From contig NZ_VSJK01000002.1 of NCBI RefSeq assembly GCF_008085915.1, positions 124,001 through 188,000 of the forward strand: a stretch of DNA of 64,000 bases, in the 5' to 3' direction. A program made the translations under genes and the position numbers. Under the pieces are notes generated by a model, which was not told where the DNA came from, ran no database searches, and saw nothing but the letters and a program-made list of their open reading frames with translations. The DNA comes from Oceaniovalibus sp. ACAM 378. Lineage in GTDB: Bacteria > Pseudomonadota > Alphaproteobacteria > Rhodobacterales > Rhodobacteraceae. Positions 1-7,700 of the stretch are shown piece after piece; the first letter of the stretch is position 1; each line of letters opens with the position of its first letter.

Positions 1-65
1 TCTGGGCGATTAGGTCAGCCCCCCGGTGATGATCCAGCGGATTCCCGCGAAAAATCCCAGCACGA

Positions 66-101
66 TAAAATAGGGGCAGGTGACCGATGGCCACCTGCCC
101 C
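66..101 (-). terminator. Intrinsic-terminator-like hairpin
   Basis: Perfect 10-bp inverted repeat (arms 73-82 and 92-101, GGGGCAGGTG against CACCTGCCCC) with a 9-nt loop. Read on the minus strand, the stem is followed by CTATTTTA. It lies downstream of the minus-strand gene ending at 194 and is a plausible rho-independent terminator for it. The remainder of 1-193 holds no convincing gene. Confidence 0.6.
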
Positions 102-193
102 GTTCCGGCAGGACGCTGGAGATGTGCGGTTAAGACGCCCTGCCGATTCCGTGTGAACAGCCCGATCAAGCCGGGACCGTTCGAAATTTCTGC

Positions 194-649
194 TCAGACC
201 TGACGCCATCCGTGGTTGCGCAGGCAGCGCGGATCATAGCCTTCGAGTCCGTTGCCCTTGCCGTGCACGCGGGTGCTGCACTGGCCGGGCAGCCGGGAAA
301 TGTTCATCGTGCGTTGCAGGCAAGATCTCAGGAAGAGGTTCTGCCAGCCGCTGCGTGTCTGGACCGAGCGAAGGCAGCGGGAGTCCACCGTTTTGTTGTG
401 GTGCGGATAGACGGGATTGGGGGGGCTCGGGCGCGGGTAGGCGGGCGGTTTCGGTGGCACATGGACCGCTGGCGGCGGGGTCTTTGAACGGCGATCCCGC
501 GACACGGCAGCGCCGATGATGATCAAGGTCGCGGCCCCGGCAAGGATTGCCACCAGATCGCGGGAGTTGTCGGCCTGAACGGGCGTGGCGGCCATCGGGC
601 TGAAGGCGACAGCGGCAGACAGTGTGGCGGCGGCAATGGTGCGGAACAT
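194..649 (-). CDS. Hypothetical exported protein with Pro-rich linker and cysteine-containing C-terminus
   Basis: I do not recognise a family. The start at 649 is chosen because it gives a classical signal peptide (MFRTIAAATLSAAVAF...ATPVQA) and has a GGAAG/GGAGG-type ribosome site just upstream; the frame stays open further upstream but without signal character. After the signal comes a hydrophobic stretch (about residues 31-45, LVAILAGAATLIIIGAAV), then a proline-rich segment of about 30 residues, then a 60-residue tail with four cysteines and several basic residues, including a terminal RCLRNHGW. The layout suggests a membrane-tethered or secreted protein with a small disulfide-bonded C-terminal domain. 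The function is unknown. A hairpin about 90 bp downstream probably ends the transcript. Confidence 0.6.
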   Translation of the reverse strand: MFRTIAAATLSAAVAFSPMAATPVQADNSRDLVAILAGAATLIIIGAAVSRDRRSKTPPPAVHVPPKPPAYPRPSPPNPVYPHHNKTVDSRCLRSVQTRSGWQNLFLRSCLQRTMNISRLPGQCSTRVHGKGNGLEGYDPRCLRNHGWRQV

Positions 650-896
650 GGGAGGCTTCCTTTCGATATCGGACGTTGCAATGCGAACAGCGGGTCCGGC
701 ACGATGTTTCCGAACTGGACTGCAATCAAACTGCAGCCGAACCCGGCGGACAGGCAATATCGCCGCGCTGTTATCCGATAGCGACCAATACAACCCTCGC
801 GGACATTGAATATCGTGCCCGGTCGGCCCATCGTGACATCAACCGCCTGCCAAGCGGTCTGCCAAAGGTCACTGCGACCAGAACCCCGGAGACATC

Positions 897-1205
897 ATGC
901 CGCGCCCGCCTGTTCCATCTGCCATTGCCGCACTGGCCGTCTGCCTGTCACTGTTCGGTTTCGCCGCCAGTGCCGAGGCCGCCTGTTTTGCCGATTACAA
1001 AGCCAAGACGGACAATCCGTTGAAACTGCATTATGGGGTGATAAAGCTGCCCCAAAATGCGTGCGATTCGAAGAGTGCACGGGCGGTGATTGAACGGCGC
1101 ATCGGTGCGGATGGCTGGCAGTTGCTGAACGTGATGTCGGTGTTCGATGAAAGTGGGCTTGAGCAAAGGAAAGACAGTGCTGGTGCCTACTTCCTCCGCT
1201 ACTGA
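897..1205 (+). CDS. Small hypothetical exported protein
   Basis: A 102-aa protein with a clear N-terminal signal peptide (residues 1-28, ending SAEA-A). The mature part has two cysteines and ends in a pattern (RRIGADGWQLLNVMSV ... GAYFLRY) resembling the short beta-strand folds of DUF4177-type proteins, in which a conserved GW precedes a strand. That resemblance is weak and is my inference. Its 3' end overlaps the 5' end of the next gene, so the two are probably co-transcribed. It is divergent from the gene at 194-649, and the 247 bp between them should hold both promoters. Confidence 0.55.
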   Translation: MPRPPVPSAIAALAVCLSLFGFAASAEAACFADYKAKTDNPLKLHYGVIKLPQNACDSKSARAVIERRIGADGWQLLNVMSVFDESGLEQRKDSAGAYFLRY

Positions 1206-1881
1206 CACGCGGCGTTCAACAGGGCGGATCGTGACGCTTGGGATCGGGGCGATTGTCCTGATTCTGCTGGTGGCGGCGGTGTTTCTGCTCGTCAATCTGC
1301 CCGACGCCAACGCCTTCAACGCGCGGGTCGAGCGGATATTCATCGATAACGATGCGCTGACCGGTTCGGGCGAATTGCGCCTGCTTGAGATTCTGGCCCA
1401 GTCGGGCACCGCATTCTCGGGCGTGTTGAGCAGTTACCGCATGGTGATCTTCGTGCTGCTGGTTTTCGCCACGGCGCTGCTGATTGCGAGCCTTGTGTTT
1501 CTGGTGACAATCATCGCGTTGAACCGCCGCATGGGCGAAATCGAGAGGGCAGGCATTCAGGTGTCATCGCTGTTGATTTCGCGCGATCAGCTGACGGTCT
1601 ATCTGAACAACATGGAATTCAAGCTGACCGAGGCGGCGATCGAAACCCTTGCCGTGCTGGCCGAGGCGCGGATGGATGACGACGTTTTGTCAGGGTCGGA
1701 AATCGAAGCGGTGATATCGGGGCGCAAGGCTGCGGACTGTGACGAGGCGGCAGGCGCCACCCGCATCAAGCGGTTGCGCGATACGCTGGGCAACCAGATG
1801 GTCAGCGAACTTCTGGTCAAGAACATCGCGCGGCGGGGCTATATGCTTGCCATCGACAAGGACGTGATCCGCATGGTGTGA
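1147..1881 (+). CDS. Two-TM membrane protein with a C-terminal cytoplasmic OmpR/PhoB-type winged-helix domain
   Basis: Up to 244 aa. TM1 lies at about residues 28-50 and TM2 at about 99-123, with a roughly 48-residue loop between them. The soluble C-terminus (about 124-244) has the strand/helix order of a Trans_reg_C winged helix: a short strand, LTEAAIETLAVLAEARMDDD, an acidic insertion, then a recognition-helix-like RIKRLRDTLGN and a closing ARRGYMLA hairpin like the RGxGYxL end of OmpR-family domains. By positive-inside reasoning both termini are cytoplasmic. Known membrane winged-helix regulators (ToxR, CadC) carry the DNA-binding domain at the N-terminus, so this order is reversed. The start is uncertain: ATG 1147 overlaps the upstream gene by 59 bp, whereas GTG 1177 or 1183 lie just after a GGAAAG at 1168-1173. 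Direct DNA binding is an inference. Confidence 0.6.
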   Translation: MKVGLSKGKTVLVPTSSATDTRRSTGRIVTLGIGAIVLILLVAAVFLLVNLPDANAFNARVERIFIDNDALTGSGELRLLEILAQSGTAFSGVLSSYRMVIFVLLVFATALLIASLVFLVTIIALNRRMGEIERAGIQVSSLLISRDQLTVYLNNMEFKLTEAAIETLAVLAEARMDDDVLSGSEIEAVISGRKAADCDEAAGATRIKRLRDTLGNQMVSELLVKNIARRGYMLAIDKDVIRMV

Positions 1882-1900
1882 CGGTCAGCGCAGACAGGTG

Positions 1901-1947
1901 CGGAATTTCTAAGAAATTCCGTGGTCGTTTTCTCGGGGAGAAAACGA
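1901..1947. repeat. Two perfect tandem hairpins in a convergent intergenic region
   Basis: Element one is a palindrome at 1901-1921 (arms CGGAATTTCT and AGAAATTCCG around a single A). Element two is at 1925-1947 (arms TCGTTTTCTC and GAGAAAACGA, loop GGG). They are separated by three bases. They begin 20 bp after the stop of the plus-strand gene at 1881 and lie downstream of the minus-strand pbpC, so they may act as a bidirectional terminator or be copies of a dispersed element. The rest of 1882-2175 shows nothing else recognisable. Confidence 0.7.
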
Positions 1948-2175
1948 TGGCCCGCCGCTGTCAGCGATGGGGACCAGATCAGACTTTCTCATTCCGGATC
2001 GATCATTGCGATCTGACGTCCTGACCCCATGCTGGGTGGTCCAAAGTCAGTCTGGAGTCGGCATGAGCAATGCCGCCGATAACAGTGCCGGGCGGCGCGG
2101 ACCGCAGAACCGTCTACAAGCTCCGGCGGGCATGGGAACAACAGCCCGGCCATGGCCGTGCTGTCGCGTGCCAGG

Positions 2176-4212
2176 TCACTCCAGGCGGATGGCAGCGCGG
2201 GCCGAGTTTCCGTCGGCATCGATCACCGACAGGATGACAAAGCCGGGGCCGGGGGCGGCCAGTCGAATTTCTCGCTCGGAAGCAGCAAGGGCCAACGGCG
2301 CGCCGTCCGCGAGGATCGTGAACGGCGGTTTGCCCTTACGCAGTTTCACCACAAGCGGACCGTTGCCCAATGCCATCCGTGCGCCATCGGGCGGAAAGGC
2401 GATCTGCGGCGCGTCCTGTACCGGGGACAACGCGGCCTGACGGCTGCGGAATTGCATCAGCGGCGCGGGCAGGTTCGCTGTGCCCGACATCAACGTGCCG
2501 GGTGGTGGCGCGGGCAGGGGGGTGCGGCGCGGTGCGATGCGCTGAAACGCTTGGAACAGGACGGGGGCCGCAACCGCTGCGCCGAACGCGCCGGGCACCG
2601 GTGTGCCGTCGGCCCGCCCCATCCAAACACCGATCACATGCCGCCCGTCCCAGCCAATCGCCCAGACATCCCGATAGCCATAGGAGGTGCCGGTCTTCCA
2701 CGCGATGGCGCCTTCGCTGCCGCCATCGGGCGGACGGATGCCCGACAGGATGTGACCGACGTGCCAGGCGGCCTCGGGTGACAGGAACCGCGGTCGGGTC
2801 TGCGGCTGCGGCAGGGCACTCAAGTCGATCCGCACCCCGCCCTGTGCCAGCCCGGCAAACAGCTGAACCAGCCCTTCGAGACTGACGCCGACCCCGCCAA
2901 GGCTGACCGCCAGACCGGCGCGGCCACCGGGCACGACCGCCTCGACACCGGCACTGCGCAGCGCGCCCATCAGACGGGCCGGGCCGAGCGCTTCGGTCAG
3001 TTGCACCACCGGCAGATTCAGCGACAGTTGCAGCGCATCGCGCATCCGCACCGTGCCACGAAACAACCCGTCGAAATTCTGTGGCGCATAGGTGCCAAAG
3101 CGCATCGGCACGTCCTGAATCAGCGTGTCAGGATGGGCCAGCCCCTGATCGAAGGCCAAGCCATAAACCAGTGGTTTCAATGTCGAGCCGGGCGATCGCA
3201 GGGCGCGGGTCATGTCGACGAACCCCTGCCGTTTATCATTGTCGTAATCGGCGGAACCGACATGGGCCAGAATCTCGCCCGTGGTGTGATCTGCGGCGAC
3301 GATCGCGATGGAAAGCCGGTCACCGCGCCCGGCCAGTGCCGCGCGGGCCATACGTTCAAACGCGATCTGGGTGGCGCGGTGCAGCGTCGTGTCGTGGCGC
3401 TGGGCAGCCGGATCGGCGGCGATCAGACGGTCGGACAGATGCGGGGCAAGGGCGGGGAACGGGCGGCGGCGGGTCGGCACAGGATCGCGCGTGGCGGCGG
3501 TGGCCGTGTCGGCGTCGATCACGCCGGCGGCCTGCATCCGCGACAACACCCGATCACGAGCCGTCCGGGCGGCAGGCGCATGGCGGTCAGGGCGGCGGGT
3601 TTCGGGGGATTGTGGCAGGGCGACCAGAAGTGCGGATTCCGCCGGGGTCAGGCGGCGCGGCTCCTTGCCGAACCATGTGAGGGTGGCGGCGCGCAGGCCT
3701 TCGATATTGCCGCCAAAGGGCGCACGGTTCAGATACAGCGCAAGGATTTCAGTCTTGTCCAACCGTCGCTCCAGCGCCAGCGCCACCCTTGCCTGCCGCA
3801 GCTTGCCGCGCAATTCACCCGTCGACCCTTCTTCAAGCAGGCGCGCGACCTGCATCGTCAGCGTCGACGCGCCCGAGGTGATCCGCCCACGGCTCAACCC
3901 CGCTACGACGGCACGCAAAACGGCACGCGGATCGATTCCGGCGTGATGGTAGAAGCGCTTGTCCTCATAGGCGATCAGCATCCGCAGATAACGCGCATCG
4001 ACCTCGCCGGGCGAGACCGCAAGCCGCCATCGGCCATCGGCGACCGTATAGGCGCGCAAGAGCTGCCCGTCCCGGTCGCGCACCTCGCGGGCGGTTTCGG
4101 TGGCCAGCGGCGGCAGGGTGGTCGCGTCGATCCAGATGTCGAACTGATCACGCGCCATGCCGCTCAGGAACAGCGCAAACGCCAGTGCGAACAGCCAACG
4201 GTCAAGGCGCAT
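2176..4212 (-). CDS. pbpC: Penicillin-binding protein 1C (bifunctional transglycosylase/transpeptidase)
   Basis: A 678-aa inner-membrane protein that polymerises and cross-links peptidoglycan in the periplasm. A single N-terminal anchor (about residues 5-20) precedes the GT51 glycosyltransferase domain, whose motif EDKRFYHHAGID starts at Glu83 and which also has a GGASTLTMQ-like segment (SGASTLTMQVARLL). The transpeptidase domain has the SxxK motif with catalytic Ser343 (SPGSTLKP), an SxN (SLNLP) and a KTG (WKTGTSYGYRD). The last ~90 residues match the PBP1C C-terminal (BiPBP_C) domain. The start at 4212 was chosen because it yields the membrane anchor; it overlaps the stop of the upstream glycolipid-binding gene by 11 bp. 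The neighbouring alpha-2-macroglobulin is a known bacterial partner gene of pbpC. Confidence 0.95.
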   Translation of the reverse strand: MRLDRWLFALAFALFLSGMARDQFDIWIDATTLPPLATETAREVRDRDGQLLRAYTVADGRWRLAVSPGEVDARYLRMLIAYEDKRFYHHAGIDPRAVLRAVVAGLSRGRITSGASTLTMQVARLLEEGSTGELRGKLRQARVALALERRLDKTEILALYLNRAPFGGNIEGLRAATLTWFGKEPRRLTPAESALLVALPQSPETRRPDRHAPAARTARDRVLSRMQAAGVIDADTATAATRDPVPTRRRPFPALAPHLSDRLIAADPAAQRHDTTLHRATQIAFERMARAALAGRGDRLSIAIVAADHTTGEILAHVGSADYDNDKRQGFVDMTRALRSPGSTLKPLVYGLAFDQGLAHPDTLIQDVPMRFGTYAPQNFDGLFRGTVRMRDALQLSLNLPVVQLTEALGPARLMGALRSAGVEAVVPGGRAGLAVSLGGVGVSLEGLVQLFAGLAQGGVRIDLSALPQPQTRPRFLSPEAAWHVGHILSGIRPPDGGSEGAIAWKTGTSYGYRDVWAIGWDGRHVIGVWMGRADGTPVPGAFGAAVAAPVLFQAFQRIAPRRTPLPAPPPGTLMSGTANLPAPLMQFRSRQAALSPVQDAPQIAFPPDGARMALGNGPLVVKLRKGKPPFTILADGAPLALAASEREIRLAAPGPGFVILSVIDADGNSARAAIRLE

Positions 4213-4765
4213 CGACAGTGCCTTCCCATCCGCCGGGATACCGGGTGACAAATCCCGACGGGTCGACCACCAGCACCGCATCGTAATCTTGCGAGCGGTA
4301 TCCGACCTGGGTCGCATCGATCCGGTGATAGCGTTGTTCGAGCACCTCGATCCGCCCTTCGGGCCAGCGCAGCCACAAGGCATCGACACGGGTGGGGCTG
4401 GACAAAGTTCCGGCAAGACGGCGCAGGGGCAGCAGATTGGTGGCGGGGGTGAAACCCAGATCGATGTCAATACAGGCCTCGGAACCCGGCACCGGTTCGC
4501 CGTTTACCTGCCAGCCCTCTGCCGTGCGGGTGAATTTCCACGCAACCGGCGCACCATTGCACAGCCCGGTCACATCGGCGTCGATGGTCACGAAACCCGG
4601 ATCGCAGCGCACGATATATTCCAGCCGCGACTCGCCCATCTGGTCAAACAACCGCGTATGTCCGATCAACAGGAACCCGTCCGGCTCGCGGATCAGGCGG
4701 CAGGTATCGCGACCCTCTCCGATAAGGGCGCGCCAGTGGGCTGTGGCCAGACATTCACCTTTCAT
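4202..4765 (-). CDS. Putative glycolipid-binding family protein (DUF1089/PF06475-like)
   Basis: 187 aa, no signal peptide. It shows the pattern of the COG3554 putative glycolipid-binding family: a LEYIVRCDPGF strand, a GEPVPGSEACIDIDLGFTPATNLLPLRRL core (the CIDxD...TPxTNxLPIRRL signature), RYHRIDATQVGYRS, and the closing VDPSGFVTRYPG. The family's substrate is not well established. It sits between the alpha-2-macroglobulin gene (stop at 4769, 3 bp upstream) and pbpC (11-bp overlap), so the three are almost certainly one operon. This suggests a cell-envelope role, which is inference from context. Confidence 0.8.
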   Translation of the reverse strand: MKGECLATAHWRALIGEGRDTCRLIREPDGFLLIGHTRLFDQMGESRLEYIVRCDPGFVTIDADVTGLCNGAPVAWKFTRTAEGWQVNGEPVPGSEACIDIDLGFTPATNLLPLRRLAGTLSSPTRVDALWLRWPEGRIEVLEQRYHRIDATQVGYRSQDYDAVLVVDPSGFVTRYPGGWEGTVDAP

Positions 4766-4768
4766 CGG

Positions 4769-7700
4769 CTATTCCATCACGGCAATCCGCCCGGTTTCTG
4801 TATGGGCACCGAAGCGGGGGCGATACATATCGGCAACGCTGGCGGCGGGATGGTGGAACACCCCCGGCGATACCGCCCGCACCACATAGGCGAGGCGGAA
4901 CGCCTTGTCCGAGCGCCAGTCGACGGCGGAAATGAAGCGGTCACTGCGGAATTCACTGGTTTCAACATCATCGATGGTGTCCAGCCAGTCCAGCGCGCCG
5001 ATGTCACCCGACCGGATCAGGTTGGGATTGTCGATTTCAAAACCCGCGGGCAGGGGGTCGTCGATGATCAGCCGGGCTTCGGCCCGGGCGAAGGGTTGTA
5101 CTGTCAGCAGCGCCACCAGCCGGGTGCCGACCTTGATCCCGCTGGGATCAACCGGCGCACCCTCCATGGTGAAATAGGTCCGCTCGATGGCGTAACCTTC
5201 GCCGCCCTTCGGTTCGGGCACTTCGGGCACGCCAAAGGTGGTGAGGGTCAGCGTCGCCTCGGTGTTGCCGGTGTTGGCAATGGCAACCGGTGCGGCGTCG
5301 GTCTGTGCATCGCGCAGGCGGATCAGCGGGCCGTCGGGCGCCTGTCCGTTCACGCTCAGCCCACCGCCTGTGGCATCGCCGATCAGCGCGTTTGCCGCCA
5401 GCAGCGACCACACTGCCTCTTGGGTTGAGCGTTCGGGCCCGCCCTGAAGCGGCACAATGTCATCGGCCAGCGCGGCGCGGTCCACTGCCGTGCTGCCCGC
5501 CTCAACCGCCAGCGTCAGCACCGCCGCACTGTCGCGCAACCGGGTTCCGTAATCGGTCCGCCAGCGGCGTTCCGCGTCCTGTGGCTCGGGCTGGTTCAGC
5601 ATCCGGCCCGCCTGTGCGAACAGGGCATCGGCGCGGGTCGGGTCGCCATAAGCGGCCAGCGCGGCACCCAGTTGCGCGACCGCCAGCGGGGTTGCGAAAT
5701 CGCCCGCTTTCACATCGGCATAGTACCGCAGATCGCCGATCGACGCCGCGCCCTCACGCGCCAGAACATGCAGCGCATAGGCGATGTCGGCCCCACCGTC
5801 ATCCGGATCGTCCGCAGCGAAATCGGGGGCATAATTCACCCGGTTGCGCAGATTGTCGAGCGCGCTGCGAAACGCGATGTCAGGCACCGCGATGCCTTGG
5901 CCCCGGGCGCGCGACAGGAAATCCGTGACATAGGCGTCAAGCCAAAAATCGCCCGAATCCGGACGCCACATGCCGAAACTGCCGCCGGATGTCTGATTGT
6001 CCAGAACCCGCGTCACCGCCTGTTCAATCCGTTCGCGCAGCTGGTCACGGGTGCCAAGCCCCATCACCTGCGCCACCCGGTCAAGATAAAGCAGCGGCAG
6101 CGCCACGGATGTGACCTGTTCGGTGCAGCCATAGGGATAACGGTCAAGTGCGGCCAACAATCCGGGGCTGTCGAACCGCGCCAAAGGCCCGGCGGTCAGC
6201 GTGGCAGTGCCCGATCCGGCGCGCAAACCCGCAAAGACATCGGCGTCAAAGGTGAACGTGTCGCCGGGGGCAAGGCTGAACCGGCTGGTGTGGTGGATCT
6301 CAGGGTCGTTCAACCGCACCGGCAGGGTATAGGCGCGGTTCAGTACCTGCCCCGACGGTGCTGTCATGGCAAGATCAACGGTGAAATCGCCCACGGAATT
6401 GGCGGACACCGGCACGCTGAACGTCTTTGTCTCACCCTCGCCCAGTGCGAACTGTGCAGGCAATGCGCCGGTGCCCAGCGTCAGGCCCGCCCCACCGATG
6501 CGCAGGCCGACAGCCCCGGTCGGGCCTTTTGCATGGGTCACCTCAAGCAGGATCCGCGATTCATCGCCGGGGGCCAGAAACCGGGGCAGGGTGGCGGTGA
6601 CCACCACAGGATCACGCACCAGCACATCCGTAGTTGCCTGACCGACGCCGGTATCGCTCCAGACCACTGCCATCAGCCGCAGGGTGCCGTTGAAGGCGGG
6701 CAGATCGAAAGTGGTGTGGACAAAGCCATCGGCCCCCACCTGCAACGGGCCGCTGACCAGCGTCAGCAGATCCTCGGTCGGGGGCGGGGACTGCATGCGC
6801 ATCCCCCCGGCTGCATCGCCGCCCGAACGGACCTGACCCATCGCCCCGACATTGCCGTCGATCAGCCGGCCATAGATGTCACGGATCGCCACGCCCAGCC
6901 GCCTTTGGCCAAAGTAATACGCGGAGGGATCGGGCGACTCGAACCCCGTCAGGTTGAGGATTCCGAGATCAATCGCTGCAATGCTGGCCCAAGCCGTTTC
7001 GCCGGGCGCGATGCCTTCGACCTTCAACGCCACCTCAAAGGGTGCGCGCGGCTGTGCCTCGGGCGGGGTGTCAAAGCTGGCGTGCAACTGTGCCGCGCCG
7101 GGATCGACCACGGCATAGGACAGGCCCAGCGAACGGGCTGGTGCAATGTCATCGCCGGACGGGCGCAGCACAGCTGCGGTGACATAGGCCCCCGGGCCCC
7201 AGTCGGCGGTCACCGGCACATCGACAATATTCTCGCCCTCGGTCACGGCGATAGCCTGCATGGCAATCACCCGGTCCGACATCACGGTGATCAGCGCTTG
7301 TCCGGCATAGCGGGGCACAAGGCGCAGACGGGCGGTTTCGCCGGGTGTATAGCGTGGCTTGTCCAGCGACAGCTCCAGAGTGTCGGGCGTGTCCTGCGCG
7401 CTCGCGCTGACATACCATCCGACATCGAAACTCAGCGAGCTTGCGACAGGATCACCGCCCATACGTTCGATCAGAATCTCGTGTTTGCCCCATTTGACGG
7501 GGGCGGTCACGGTGACAGGGGCATCGGACAGCGTCACCTCGCCCGAGGCAACGCGGGTGCGGCGGGTAATCGGCTCCCACTCCCAGCGGCCATCCAGCGA
7601 ATACCACTGATACTGTGTATCGACGCGGTTGATCGTCCAGCGCACGGGCATGGGCGACGGTGCTTCCGACACCGCGATCAGGCTGAACGACGCTTCGCTG

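Noticed and set aside
3001-4248. Plus-strand open frame opposite pbpC
   Set aside because: Shadow of pbpC; lacks recognisable protein features.
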